From contig CBFGRV010000025.1 in assembly GCA_965651265.1 (NCBI GenBank), positions 1 through 46,815 of the forward strand: 46,815 nucleotides of DNA. The letters run 5' to 3'. The position numbers were made by a program, and so were the translations under genes. Positions 1 through 9,025 of this stretch are shown piece by piece. Under the pieces are notes generated by a model that saw nothing but the letters and a program-made list of their open reading frames with translations, made no database searches and was not told the origin of the DNA. The stretch is from CBFGRV01 sp965651265. GTDB taxonomy: Bacteria > Bacteroidota > Rhodothermia > Rhodothermales > VXPQ01. Every line of letters begins with the position of its first letter. Position 1 is the first letter of the stretch.

Positions 1-336
1 ATCGCCGCAAATGGGGACGTCGCGAACAAGATCGGCACCTACTCGCTGGCCGTACTCGCCCGGGCCCACGACATCCCATTCTACGTTTCGGCGCCTCTCT
101 CGACCGTTGACCTCGACACACCGACCGGGGCGGACATCGAAATCGAGGAGCGGCCCGCCGAGGAGATCACCCGCGGTTTCGGCCGCCAGACAGCACCGGA
201 TGGAATCACTGTGTATAATCCCGCGTTCGATGTAACGCCTGCCGACCTGGTAACCGCCATCATCACCGAGCACGGCGTCGTCCGCCCACCCTACGAGCCT
301 GCTCTGCGTGCCCTGTTCGAAGAGCTTGCCGTATGA
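1..336 (+). CDS. mtnA: S-methyl-5-thioribose-1-phosphate isomerase, C-terminal part (5' end outside the window)
   Basis: The reading frame is open from base 1 to the TGA at 334-336 and gives 111 residues of the C-terminal half of MtnA. This enzyme isomerises methylthioribose-1-phosphate to methylthioribulose-1-phosphate in methionine salvage. Visible family blocks are the start IAANGDVANKIGTYSLA, then HDIPFYVSAPLSTVDL, EIEERP and VYNPAFDVTP. These match the conserved C-terminus of the eIF2B-like isomerases, including the NGDxANKIGT loop and the late Asp of NPAFDVTP. The stop overlaps the ATG of the next gene by four bases (ATGA at 333-336), so the two are probably co-translated. The N-terminal catalytic half is not in the window. 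Assignment to MtnA rather than another eIF2B-like isomerase rests on the close match of this stretch. Confidence 0.93.
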   Translation: MAANGDVANKIGTYSLAVLARAHDIPFYVSAPLSTVDLDTPTGADIEIEERPAEEITRGFGRQTAPDGITVYNPAFDVTPADLVTAIITEHGVVRPPYEPALRALFEELAV

Positions 337-1094
337 GAAAGAATCTGAAGAAGAACGATGTGATTGGGATGGGCACGAGCCTGGCCGTGCATGCGCTGTT
401 GCTCTTCCTGTTCACCTTCCTGACGGCAGCTACGCCGGAGGAGGAGCGTTTGGGCTTCATCGAGGTCGATTTCGGAACGTTCGCCGAGGGGCGTCCGGTA
501 CGGCAAGCGATCGTGGAAACGCCCGAGGCCACGGTGAACGAAGTCACGCAGCCGCCGGAGGATCAGCCGGAAGCATCGCCGCCTGAGGAGTCCAAGCCGG
601 TGGACCTCCCCGACCAGCCGGAGGAGATCAGTGATCCGGAAGCCGTGACGACGCCGGAAACAGACGTGATTGCGCCGGAAACGCAGAATAACGAGGCTGA
701 CGTTACGGACAATGAGCCGACGCCCGAATCGCAGCCCATCCGCCCGCTCGGTAGTGGTTCGCTCGACGGCGCCACAGGCGATCAATCCGGTGATCAGGGC
801 GAGGGCACGGATGAACAGGTATCCGCGCCCTATCAGATCGAAGGTCTCAATCGGGACCCCATTCGAACGGTAATGCCGGACTACCGCGAGAAGGTCGAAG
901 CGACCATCCGTATTCGAATCACGGTCGATCCCCAGGGGCGCGTCGTCCAACGGATACCGCTCCTCAAGGCGAATCCGGCCCTCGAGCAGGCCGCGATGGA
1001 GGCGCTACAGCGCTGGCAGTTCAACCGGCTGCCGCCGAATGCACCGCAGGAGTCTCAGACGGGCGTCGTCACGTTCCACTTCCGTCTGGAATAG
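333..1094 (+). CDS. TonB-like energy transducer protein
   Basis: A 253-residue protein with the classic TonB layout. A short basic N-terminus is followed by one membrane helix (about residues 11-33, GTSLAVHALLLFLFTFLTAA). Next is a long acidic, Pro/Glu-rich linker (about 60-165) with many PE/EP pairs. The C-terminal TonB domain (about 180-253) contains EATIRIRITVDPQGRVV and AMEALQRWQFNRLP. TonB couples the inner-membrane proton motive force (with ExbB/ExbD) to outer-membrane receptors. No exbB or exbD gene lies in the window, so its partners must be elsewhere. The ATG overlaps the mtnA stop by four bases. The last 26 bases overlap the 3' end of the convergent methyltransferase gene. A generic TonB-family protein serving another transporter cannot be excluded. 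Confidence 0.85.
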   Translation: MRKNLKKNDVIGMGTSLAVHALLLFLFTFLTAATPEEERLGFIEVDFGTFAEGRPVRQAIVETPEATVNEVTQPPEDQPEASPPEESKPVDLPDQPEEISDPEAVTTPETDVIAPETQNNEADVTDNEPTPESQPIRPLGSGSLDGATGDQSGDQGEGTDEQVSAPYQIEGLNRDPIRTVMPDYREKVEATIRIRITVDPQGRVVQRIPLLKANPALEQAAMEALQRWQFNRLPPNAPQESQTGVVTFHFRLE

Positions 1095-2535
1095 GAAGTC
1101 GAACGCCGCGGGAGAGGACTTTGGGAAACATGCTCGCGACGCGGCCATCCTCCTCGAAATGGAGGCCGACGCCGAGTACCAGCGCGCGGTGGCGCACGAT
1201 GACGTATCCGGCATCCGACAGGCCCGTCCGCTGATCGGGGTCGAGCGTGAAATCCAAGCGTTGAACGTAGCGTTCGGCCTGCTCGGTCGTCGCATCGACG
1301 ACATTCCGCCGGGCCTGCGATCCGATGACGCGCGCGCCGGCCGTCGTCAGCTTCGGATGCTTCAGATTCGTTCGGATGAGAGGCATACCATCGCTGACGA
1401 GCTCAGGCTCAAGAGGTGGACGATGATCCGCCGGCACAACGAACACGTACTTGCGGTTTGGCCGGTGCAGTCTCCATCCCGCAAACACATCGAGCGGCAC
1501 ACCGAATCGCTGCGCGATCGTATCTATCCAGATCGCGTAGGATGGCGGGGAAACTGACCCCTCAGGCTCATCCTGATTCGAGGTCGAAGGTCCACCACCG
1601 GCTTTTTCTGACTTCTCCATCACGGCCACGAAAAAGCCTCCCGAGTCGTTCTGATGCGGCCAGACGCGCATCGTTTTGATCATCTCGGGATGCAATCGGC
1701 GCTCCTCCCATATGGTCAAACCCGGCGAAGAGCGCACCCCATCGATCGATGCAGGGAGGAGGTGCACCTCCGTTCCGGCCTCGCGTAGGGCGGCATCGAC
1801 GACCAGCTCGTTTTCCTCAGGTGCGTAGGTGCAGGTGGCATAGACGATCCGCCCGCCGGGGCGGCATAGTTGGATGGCACGGCGAAGCATGGCCAGCTGG
1901 CGGTTGTGAAAGCCGAGCGATATCTCCCGGCCGCTCGTCAGAAGGGCGCTTCGGTTCTTGCGCGAGGTCCCTTCACATGTACACGGGACATCCACGAGAA
2001 TGCGATCGAACGACGATCTCCCCAGCGGGAAGCACTCTGCGTCGCCCAGCGTGATGGCTGTGTTCATGATGCCGAGCCGATCGAGCGTGCCTCGGGTAGC
2101 GCGCATGCGCACGGCGCTGCGGTCGTTAGCGACGACGGTGCCCGTATTCGCCATCGCCACCGCGGCCTGCGCAGTCTTGTTGCCGGGAGCAGCACACAGG
2201 TCGAGTAACAACTCTCCTGGTCGAGGATCCAACAACCACACCGGCAGCATCGAGACCTCCTCCTGGATATGATAGAGTCCGGCCACGAAGGGCAGCGTCT
2301 GCCCGGCATATTCGGAGGGCGGACCCTTGAGGGCGTAGGGGTGCCAGGCTAGAGGTCGAGTTTCGATGCCCTCTGCGACGAGGCGCCGCGCCACGTCGCT
2401 TCTGTCCGTTCTTAGTGCATTTACCCAGAGGCAGAGCGGCAGCGGGCGGCTGAGGGCGTCCAGAAAGGCCTCCCAGTCCGGAACGATCGAGCGGTAGCGT
2501 TCCAGTCGCTCAGCTGCGGGCAGATCGGGGTACAT
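1069..2535 (-). CDS. RsmB/RsmF-family rRNA cytosine-C5 methyltransferase
   Basis: A 488-residue SAM-dependent RNA m5C methyltransferase of the NOL1/NOP2/Sun family. The SAM-binding loop is LCAAPGNKTAQ. The two catalytic cysteines lie in DVPCTCEG (motif IV) and YATCTYAPEENE (motif VI). The C-terminal third (YAIWIDTIAQRFGVP, then FEEDGRVASMFPK) resembles the RsmF-type PUA-like extension, so an RsmF-like 16S rRNA enzyme is favoured over RsmB. A longer reading frame reaches 2649, but that part overlaps the upstream coding sequence. The ATG at 2533-2535 lies one base past the stop of the Wzi-like gene (2537), which suggests translational coupling. The 3' end overlaps the convergent TonB gene by 26 bases. 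The exact target nucleotide cannot be read from the sequence. Confidence 0.88.
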   Translation of the reverse strand: MYPDLPAAERLERYRSIVPDWEAFLDALSRPLPLCLWVNALRTDRSDVARRLVAEGIETRPLAWHPYALKGPPSEYAGQTLPFVAGLYHIQEEVSMLPVWLLDPRPGELLLDLCAAPGNKTAQAAVAMANTGTVVANDRSAVRMRATRGTLDRLGIMNTAITLGDAECFPLGRSSFDRILVDVPCTCEGTSRKNRSALLTSGREISLGFHNRQLAMLRRAIQLCRPGGRIVYATCTYAPEENELVVDAALREAGTEVHLLPASIDGVRSSPGLTIWEERRLHPEMIKTMRVWPHQNDSGGFFVAVMEKSEKAGGGPSTSNQDEPEGSVSPPSYAIWIDTIAQRFGVPLDVFAGWRLHRPNRKYVFVVPADHRPPLEPELVSDGMPLIRTNLKHPKLTTAGARVIGSQARRNVVDATTEQAERYVQRLDFTLDPDQRTGLSDAGYVIVRHRALVLGVGLHFEEDGRVASMFPKVLSRGVRLPIPDGSGT

Positions 2536-2536
2536 C

Positions 2537-4153
2537 TCAGAGCGCGAGGCCGACGCGCTCGGCCACACCGATCCGCGCACGAAGGGAGGCGAGAAAGGTA
2601 AATCGGGCGGCCTGGTCCCCCACGTCGGAGAAGAGCACCCCCGCGTCAAGGTTCATCCACCAATGCCGTCCCGTTTGGAGACGCAGCTCGACGGCCGGCC
2701 GGATGAGGCGCTCCGTCTGGCCGGTCAGTATGACATCCACATTCTCGTCACGATGGGGATACGGATCGCGGATGTCGCGCTCGCCCTGCCACAACACATC
2801 GAGGCGCGGGGTCAGCGCTGCATCCAGCCGCTGAATCCGGCGGTAATGCGTTGCAAAACCGGAGATCGTCACGTAGTCGCTGAATTGCGTCGCGAGTCCT
2901 CGAAGGAGGTGTATGTAGCGTCCTTCGGGCTGATGCGTGTTGTAGGCGCGGGCCGTAACGGCTGCGAGGCGCCCGCCAATGTCGAGGCTGGGCCACCCTG
3001 CATAGATCAGGCTTCCCGAAATGGCTGCCGAAAGCGGTTCACCGGTCTGTCCCAACAGGTCGACGTCATCCAGAAGGAGCTGGCCCTGAACGGTCAGTCT
3101 GTGGGCCTGGAACCAGATCATTCCGGCAAGCAGCCCATTGTTCTCGTCGTTCTTGGGGCGCCCGTCCACCGCAAACGCATGCAGATTGAGCGGATTCAGG
3201 AATTTCAGCGAGAGACCCGAGGTGCTCGACGAGTAGAGCGTCGACTCCATGATGCTGATGGCCACCCGGCGGCCCGGCCGCCAGTCGAACCGATGCGCGG
3301 AGACGAATCGTCGGATGCTGGCGTCGATGCTGTCTGCGCCCGCCGTTCCTGTGTATCGACCGTCGGCCGTCATGGCGTCGAGCTCACCCAGGACAGACCG
3401 GACGGAGAGGCGCTTCCCGCCCAACCGAAGGTGTAGTTGATCGAAATCGACGGCGTTGCTGCTCAGCAGAAGGGCGTCGTCATCGGATGGGGCCCAGTGA
3501 TGGCGGATGCGCCCCAGGTAGAGCGAGGCGTATCGGGTGTCGATCCCGAGGTAGGAGTGCTCGTTCCGAACGATGAGCCGGTTCGCGGCGTCGAGTCCAT
3601 CAGGGTCGTCGCGATAGTAGGTGTCGAAGGCGAGGCCAATCTGCGCGATCGCCGGTCCGTACTCGAGGAACAACCGGCCCGCCGCATTGGGGTGCAGGTT
3701 GAGGTCTCCCGCCGTCAGTGTGGCATCGTCTCCATCCAGATACCGGAGGGCATCGAGCCGGTCGCTGTTGCTCGCACGCAGTCCCGCCTCGAGCTCGCCT
3801 CCGCCAATCGCAGTGGCACGCTTCGGGGCCCGCTTCCGCACGCGACGACGCGGGGCCGCCTCGACATCCACAAATTCGCGCCGGAGTGCGGACGCCCATT
3901 CACGCTCGAGTGATGACAGGCGTCGTCGTCGAAGGCCTTCGACGGCAGCCCTGATCTCACCCTCGCGGTATGGAAGGGCCGTCGGATGCAAATCGAGCAG
4001 ATGGCCCCTTCGCTGAAGGCGCTGGATGTACTCGTACGCCCAGTGATCGAGTGGAACGATGCGGTGCGACTGACCGGAAGCGCTGCCCGGCTGCCACAGG
4101 AGGATGACGAGAAGCGGAACGAGCTTCGCAAGCTGACTTCGGCGGCGTATCAT
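2537..4153 (-). CDS. Wzi-like capsule assembly outer-membrane beta-barrel protein
   Basis: About 538 residues if started at the ATG 4151-4153. That start gives a clean signal peptide (MIRRRSQLAKLVPLLVILL, then ASG-QS). In-frame earlier starts exist at 4213, 4234 and a TTG at 4258. The mature protein opens with VPLDHWAYEYIQRLQRRGHL, the helical segment typical of Bacteroidota Wzi-like proteins. It continues as alternating amphipathic strands rich in Tyr, Arg and Asp (for example LSLKFLNPLNLHAFAVDGR), as expected of an outer-membrane barrel. Wzi in E. coli anchors group 1 capsule at the cell surface. The divergent neighbour is a polyprenyl sugar transferase, which supports a surface polysaccharide role. 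The family call rests on overall layout and is weaker than an enzyme assignment. Confidence 0.7.
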   Translation of the reverse strand: MIRRRSQLAKLVPLLVILLWQPGSASGQSHRIVPLDHWAYEYIQRLQRRGHLLDLHPTALPYREGEIRAAVEGLRRRRLSSLEREWASALRREFVDVEAAPRRRVRKRAPKRATAIGGGELEAGLRASNSDRLDALRYLDGDDATLTAGDLNLHPNAAGRLFLEYGPAIAQIGLAFDTYYRDDPDGLDAANRLIVRNEHSYLGIDTRYASLYLGRIRHHWAPSDDDALLLSSNAVDFDQLHLRLGGKRLSVRSVLGELDAMTADGRYTGTAGADSIDASIRRFVSAHRFDWRPGRRVAISIMESTLYSSSTSGLSLKFLNPLNLHAFAVDGRPKNDENNGLLAGMIWFQAHRLTVQGQLLLDDVDLLGQTGEPLSAAISGSLIYAGWPSLDIGGRLAAVTARAYNTHQPEGRYIHLLRGLATQFSDYVTISGFATHYRRIQRLDAALTPRLDVLWQGERDIRDPYPHRDENVDVILTGQTERLIRPAVELRLQTGRHWWMNLDAGVLFSDVGDQAARFTFLASLRARIGVAERVGLAL

Positions 4154-4396
4154 ATCGTTAAGGGCCGTTCGGTATCCAGAACCGATCAGTAATGTGCGCG
4201 CCCGGCGTAACATCGTGGGGATGGAGTACGGCATTCGTGGTTGTTTCGATTCGCTCAAGTATATAAGTTGAGGAGATCGAAACCTTGTTCAAGCATCTCC
4301 ATGTAAGGCAGCCGAATCTCAGCTACAACGTAGCATATCGCAAGGGCGTAGTTCCGGAGGCGTTTCCCGGAGGCTTCGTGCGGCGGCGCAACGGCC

Positions 4397-5929
4397 GTGC
4401 GAGTGCATCGAGCGCCCCCCTGGCGACTTTCGACGAATCATCTCTGCCGATCAGCTGTAGAGCCGGCTTCCTTCGTGTCCCGCAGAACAGAACTCATAGC
4501 GCTGCTCATTGCCGATTCCATCGGCTTTACCGCGGCCTATCTGTTGCTTTATGCAGCGCGTTTTAGGTGGGACTGGTTTGGCGAATCCGGCAGTCTGCCG
4601 GCTACCATCTTCGCTCCCACACTGGTGATGACGGCGTACTGGCTGTTCCTCTTCTTCTTCTTCGGGATGTACCGTGAACGGTACGCGGATAGCCGGTTCG
4701 ACGAGATCGTCTCGCTCCTCAAGGTTGTCACGGTCGGGGTTCTGATTCTAGTGTTCGCCATCTGGATCGACACGCTGACGCCTGGTGCCACGCGCAGCAT
4801 CATTTTCTTCTACTGGATGGCCGTTTTCGTGCTGGTGGCGCTGGGCCGGATCGGGGTTCGTTCGTTGCAGAAGGCACTCATCATGCGGGGTAGGGGCCTT
4901 CACAAGGCACTCGTCGTCGGCTGGACCGACCGTGTGGAACAGCTGTACGAGGAGGTCGCGCGCTACCCCGAGGCGGGCTTGAAAATCGTAGGCGCCATTC
5001 GCATGCGTCGGGCGGATGAGCTGGAGCCCGTGGTTGCCGGCGTGCCTCCGGCGTATGCCATCGGAAATGGCGATGACGTGTTCGCGCAGGTCGCCGCTCG
5101 TGAGGACGTCCATACGATCGACGCGCTTCCCAAGCTCATCGACGAGCTCGAAGTGCGTGATGTGCTCATCGCCCTGGGTTCCGAGGACCACGGACCGCTC
5201 ATGGACGTGCTCCAGGCCTGTGACGGGAAGTCGGTGTCGCTAAAGCTCGTGCCTGATTTCTACACGCTGATCGGCGGGATGGCACGCACCGAGCACATGT
5301 ACGGGCTTCCGCTCATCGAGGTGCTGCCGGAGCCCATGGCCGCCTGGGAGCAGAGCACCAAGCGGCTTGTCGATATCGTGGTGGCGCTCATCGTGCTGCT
5401 GGTTGGATTGCCGATCTGGATTGTCATCGCGCTGGCGATTCGTTTGACTTCGCCGGGACCTGCCATTTACCGTCAGCGGCGCGTCGGCCAGCACGGAAAG
5501 CTCTTCACGATGTACAAATTTCGCACGATGCACGAAAACGCGGAGACGGAGACCGGGCCTGTCTGGGCGCAGGTCGATGATCCGCGCTACACGCCTCTCG
5601 GACGGTGGTTGCGCAAGACGCGCCTGGACGAGGTGCCGCAATTCTGGAATGTTTTGAAGGGGGACATGAGCCTTGTAGGCCCGCGGCCCGAGCGCCCTTA
5701 TTTCGTGGAGAAACTCTCTCGGGAGATTCCACTCTACAATCGCCGGCATCGAGTGAAGCCCGGCATTACGGGATGGGCACAGGTTAAATGGAAGTACGAC
5801 TCAAGCCTCGACGATGTGCGTCAAAAGGTGAAGTACGATCTCTTCTACATCGAGAATGTAAATCTCAAGATGGACTTTAAAATCATTCTTCGAACCATTC
5901 AAACGACGTTGCTCGGTAGAGGTCAGTGA
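4397..5929 (+). CDS. Polyprenyl-phosphate sugar phosphotransferase (exopolysaccharide initiation)
   Basis: A 510-residue WbaP/EpsE-like initiating transferase. It moves a sugar-1-phosphate from a nucleotide sugar to undecaprenyl phosphate at the inner membrane. Four to five membrane helices (about residues 33-150) are followed by a Rossmann-like CoA-binding domain (KALVVGWTDRVEQLYEEV, about 170-290). Then comes the bacterial sugar transferase domain with its own helix (VDIVVALIVLLVGLPIWIVI). Catalytic-domain hallmarks are FTMYKFRTMHENAE, KTRLDEVPQFWNVLKGDMS, LVGPRPERP and VKPGITGWAQV. The start is uncertain: GTG 4397 opens the longest frame, while GTG 4475 (VSRRTELIALL) would fit the family N-terminus equally well. 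Neither has a clear ribosome site. The stop overlaps the GTG of the next gene (GTGA at 5926-5929). No glycosyltransferase, flippase or polymerase gene lies nearby. Confidence 0.9.
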   Translation: MRVHRAPPWRLSTNHLCRSAVEPASFVSRRTELIALLIADSIGFTAAYLLLYAARFRWDWFGESGSLPATIFAPTLVMTAYWLFLFFFFGMYRERYADSRFDEIVSLLKVVTVGVLILVFAIWIDTLTPGATRSIIFFYWMAVFVLVALGRIGVRSLQKALIMRGRGLHKALVVGWTDRVEQLYEEVARYPEAGLKIVGAIRMRRADELEPVVAGVPPAYAIGNGDDVFAQVAAREDVHTIDALPKLIDELEVRDVLIALGSEDHGPLMDVLQACDGKSVSLKLVPDFYTLIGGMARTEHMYGLPLIEVLPEPMAAWEQSTKRLVDIVVALIVLLVGLPIWIVIALAIRLTSPGPAIYRQRRVGQHGKLFTMYKFRTMHENAETETGPVWAQVDDPRYTPLGRWLRKTRLDEVPQFWNVLKGDMSLVGPRPERPYFVEKLSREIPLYNRRHRVKPGITGWAQVKWKYDSSLDDVRQKVKYDLFYIENVNLKMDFKIILRTIQTTLLGRGQ

Positions 5930-7911
5930 ACACAGAAGTGATCGTCGATAAGGCCTCCGATCTGGTGCAGCTTTATCGGCATTTGTATGTGCCGCGGGCA
6001 ATCGAGGAGAAGATGCTCCGGCTTATCCGGCAGGGGCGCATTTCGAAGTGGTTTAGCGGATACGGACAGGAAGCCATCGCCGTAGGAAGCACACTGGCTC
6101 TGGATGACCGCGACTACATCCTCCCGATGCACCGGAACACGGGTGTGTGGACGACGAGGGGCCTCCCGATGCGCCCACTATTCTGCCAGCTCATGGGGAA
6201 GGAGGGCGGCTACACGAAGGGGCGGGATCGCACGTATCATTTCGGCCTGCCGGAAAAGCGTATCGTCGGGATGATATCCCACATGGCCGCCATGCTGCCG
6301 GTGGCATGCGGACTCGGCCTCGCCTCGAGGCTTGCCGGCGACGACTTCGTCGCGCTGTGCTTCGCGGGAGATGGCGGAACGCGCGAGGGGGACTTCCACG
6401 AGGCCATGAACCTGGCCTCCGTCTGGTCGCTTCCGGTGATCTTCGTCGTCGAAAACAACGGCTACGGCCTCTCCACGCCAACCGAACATGCCGTCGCCCC
6501 TTTCGACATCGCCGACGCGGCGGTGGGCTACGCGATGCCGGGTATCGTCGCCGACGGCAACGACCTTCTCGAGGTGCTCGACGTCGTTCGGGCGGCGGCG
6601 ACTCGTGCCCGCTCGGGGGAAGGTCCAACCCTCATCGAGATGAAGACCTTCCGTATGCGCGGCCACGAAGAGGCCTCGGGTACGTGGTATGTGCCGGAGG
6701 ACCGATTTGAGGCGTGGAAGCCGTACGATCCCGTGCGTCGCATGGCCCGTCGCATTCTGGACGATGGCCTGCTGACGGAAGATGAGCTCGATGCCATCCA
6801 TCAGGAGATCATCGAGGAGGTGGAGGAAGCCGCAGAGTTTGCCATCGCGCAACCGGAGGTGAAGAGCACGCTCGAGGATGAGCGGGCCGACCTCTGGGCT
6901 GCAGCCCCGGCGATCCTGAGGCATCCCGGCGAAAAGCGATCCGAGAGGCGATTCATCGATGCCATTTCAGACGGTCTCCGCCAGGCGATGGAGGATGACG
7001 ATCGCGTCATTCTGATGGGCCAGGACATCGCCGAGTATGGAGGCGTGTTCAAGGTGACGAAGGGGTTCGTCGAGCAGTTCGGGCAGGATCGGGTCCGGAA
7101 TACGCCCATCATCGAGAGCGGCGCCGTGGGGGCGGCGATGGGACTTGCCCTCGAGGGGTACCGGCCGGTGCTGGAGATCCAGTATGCCGACTTCATCACG
7201 TGCGGCTTCAATCAGATCGTCAACAACCTCGCAACGACGCACTACCGCTGGAGAGCGCCGATCGCCGTCACGATTCGTGCACCCATCGGAGGCGGCATCG
7301 GAGCCGGACCCTTTCATTCCCAATCGATGGAGGCCTGGTTCTGTCATGTACCCGGACTGAAAGTGGTGATGCCATCCACCCCCGAGGATGCGAAGGGCCT
7401 GTTGATGCGCGCGATCCGTGATCCCAATCCGGTCCTGTACTTCGAGCACAAGTACCTCTATCGCTCACTCAAGGGAAGCGTACCTGACGATCCCTACGAG
7501 ATCGATCTCGGCAGCGCGCGGATTGCGGCCGAGGGGTCGGACCTCACAATCGTCACGTACGGCGTCGGCGTCCACTGGGCGCTCGAAGAGGCGCAACATT
7601 TTGCCGACCTCGGGCGATCGCTGGAGGTCGTTGACCTTCGTACGCTCATCCCGTGGGATCGCACGACCGTCCTTGACTCCATCCGGAAGACCAACCGGGT
7701 GCTCATCCTCCATGAAGCACCCCGCACGAGTGGCTTCGGTGCCGAGGTCGCATCCCAGATCACCGAAGAAGCGTTCGAATGGCTGGATGCTCCGCCGGTT
7801 CGGATCGGCTCCGAGGATTTGCCCGTGCCGTTCTCGATCCAACTGGAGAAGCAGCTTTATTCAGCGCGCGCAAAACTGCGTGAAGGCATCGAACGCGTGC
7901 TGGCGTACTGA
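5926..7911 (+). CDS. 2-oxoacid dehydrogenase E1 component, fused alpha and beta subunits
   Basis: A 661-residue thiamine diphosphate enzyme that decarboxylates a 2-oxoacid (pyruvate or branched-chain) and passes the acyl group to a lipoyl E2. Residues 1 to about 310 are the alpha part, with the ThDP motif from CFAGDGGTREGDF (about 146-158) to FVVENNGYG. From about 338 the beta part starts (ERRFIDAISDGLRQAM), with GQDIAEYGGVFKVTKGF, NTPIIESGAVGAAMGLALEG and YFEHKYLYR. The C-terminal transketolase-like domain ends with EDLPVPFSIQLEKQLY. Alpha and beta are separate in many bacteria, but fused forms are common in Bacteroidota. GTG overlaps the preceding stop by four bases. No E2 or E3 gene is in the window, so the substrate cannot be decided. 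Fusion length and motif order are complete. Confidence 0.92.
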   Translation: MNTEVIVDKASDLVQLYRHLYVPRAIEEKMLRLIRQGRISKWFSGYGQEAIAVGSTLALDDRDYILPMHRNTGVWTTRGLPMRPLFCQLMGKEGGYTKGRDRTYHFGLPEKRIVGMISHMAAMLPVACGLGLASRLAGDDFVALCFAGDGGTREGDFHEAMNLASVWSLPVIFVVENNGYGLSTPTEHAVAPFDIADAAVGYAMPGIVADGNDLLEVLDVVRAAATRARSGEGPTLIEMKTFRMRGHEEASGTWYVPEDRFEAWKPYDPVRRMARRILDDGLLTEDELDAIHQEIIEEVEEAAEFAIAQPEVKSTLEDERADLWAAAPAILRHPGEKRSERRFIDAISDGLRQAMEDDDRVILMGQDIAEYGGVFKVTKGFVEQFGQDRVRNTPIIESGAVGAAMGLALEGYRPVLEIQYADFITCGFNQIVNNLATTHYRWRAPIAVTIRAPIGGGIGAGPFHSQSMEAWFCHVPGLKVVMPSTPEDAKGLLMRAIRDPNPVLYFEHKYLYRSLKGSVPDDPYEIDLGSARIAAEGSDLTIVTYGVGVHWALEEAQHFADLGRSLEVVDLRTLIPWDRTTVLDSIRKTNRVLILHEAPRTSGFGAEVASQITEEAFEWLDAPPVRIGSEDLPVPFSIQLEKQLYSARAKLREGIERVLAY

Positions 7912-7948
7912 TCGGGCATGCCCTATTCAGACAAACGTATTGAGATAG

Positions 7949-8431
7949 ATGGACACCCATAAAGTATCGACGATGCCGCAGCCGGGAGAGCCGGCTCCTG
8001 CATTCGAAGGCATCACACAGAACGGCGACGTAATCCGACTCGAGGATTTCAGAGGGAAGAAGCTGGCCCTCTACTTCTACCCGAAGGATGACACACCCGG
8101 CTGCACGAAACAGGCGTGCAATCTGCGGGACGAATACCGGTTGCTCCAGCGCGGCGATATCGCCGTTGTTGGCGTCTCGGCCGATCCCGTCGAATCGCAC
8201 CAGGATTTCGCCGAGAAGTACGACCTGCCTTTTCCCCTCATCTCCGATCCTGACCGCAGGATTATCGAGGCCTACGGAGTCTGGGGAGAGCGCACGCTCT
8301 TCGGTCGGAAGCTGATGGGCATCAAGCGGACGACCTTTTTGATCGATGAGGATGGTATCGTTCGGCATGTCATCAAGCGCCCCAAAGTCGACGCCCACGC
8401 CGAGGAGATCATCGAGAAGTTCGATGGATGA
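7949..8431 (+). CDS. bcp: Thioredoxin-dependent peroxiredoxin, Bcp/PrxQ type
   Basis: A 160-residue thiol peroxidase that reduces hydrogen and organic peroxides with electrons from thioredoxin, in the cytoplasm. After the opening PQPGEPAPAFEGITQNGDV comes the active site LYFYPKDDTPGCTKQACNLRDEY. It holds the peroxidatic Cys in PGC and a resolving Cys five residues later, as in E. coli Bcp. The conserved VVGVSADPVESHQDFAEKYDLPFPLISD and the closing Arg region (KRTTFLIDEDGIVRHV) are present. The gene begins 37 bases after the E1 stop on the same strand and is followed by a convergent lipoprotein gene. Length and motifs are complete. Confidence 0.95.
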   Translation: MDTHKVSTMPQPGEPAPAFEGITQNGDVIRLEDFRGKKLALYFYPKDDTPGCTKQACNLRDEYRLLQRGDIAVVGVSADPVESHQDFAEKYDLPFPLISDPDRRIIEAYGVWGERTLFGRKLMGIKRTTFLIDEDGIVRHVIKRPKVDAHAEEIIEKFDG

Positions 8432-8485
8432 GCTCGGTGGGGCCGTTGCGGGTGATGCGTGCTCGTGGACGGCATTGATGGATGA

Positions 8486-8989
8486 TCAGTAGATCAGACC
8501 CGGGTCCGCGTCGGTCACCGCCGGATCCGACTGCCATCCCCATCGGAGTACGAACGGCTCGAATCCATTCGGATTGATCAGCCAGATCGTTCCAGCATCC
8601 AGGACAGCCGGAGGCACCGTCAACTCGATGCGGTCGCGGATCCAGGCCTCACAATCATCGCCGTTATCGATATGCCGGAGCCAGAGCTTCGCCGTATCGG
8701 CGCGTACCTCGGATAGAAGCTCGAAGTCGTGATCGCGGCATCCGCCCCCGTAGGCGACGTGAAGCGCCAACGTGTCACCGAACAGGGCCGGCGGTTCATC
8801 CGGCATGGAATCGTGCTCGCCCAAGATGACTTCGTACGGGCTGCCGAACGGGCCCGCGTCGGTTTCATCGGCCTCGTCCGCGGCTCCCCCGCAGGCGGCG
8901 AGCAGCACCGCCATGACGAAAAGAGACGCTCGAACTTTTGTCGGACTGGAAGGGTAATTTCTGGCTGCCCGTCCGCGCCGCTCGTTCAT
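8486..8989 (-). CDS. Predicted lipoprotein of unknown function
   Basis: No family recognised. From the ATG at 8989 the product has 167 residues. An Arg-rich N-terminus (MNERRGRAARN) precedes a hydrophobic stretch (SLFVMAVLLAAC) with a lipobox whose Cys is residue 33. An Asp/Glu-rich spacer follows. The mature part is acidic, with ALHVAYGGGCRDHDFELL and DDCEAWIRDRIELTVPP; the two remaining Cys residues could form a disulfide. It ends DAGTIWLINPNGFEPFVLRWG. Another in-frame ATG lies at 9013, only 12 bases from the divergent gatB start, and neither start has an obvious ribosome site. An envelope-anchored protein is likely; the function is open. Confidence 0.7.
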   Translation of the reverse strand: MNERRGRAARNYPSSPTKVRASLFVMAVLLAACGGAADEADETDAGPFGSPYEVILGEHDSMPDEPPALFGDTLALHVAYGGGCRDHDFELLSEVRADTAKLWLRHIDNGDDCEAWIRDRIELTVPPAVLDAGTIWLINPNGFEPFVLRWGWQSDPAVTDADPGLIY

Positions 8990-9025
8990 CGAGGCATGCT
9001 TTCGAGGTGACATAGAGACAGTTTT

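Noticed and set aside
4240..4290. TATATACTTG near the divergent start of the Wzi-like and transferase genes as a Bacteroidota-type promoter
   Set aside because: A partial match to TAnnTTTG without a TTG at proper spacing; not strong enough.
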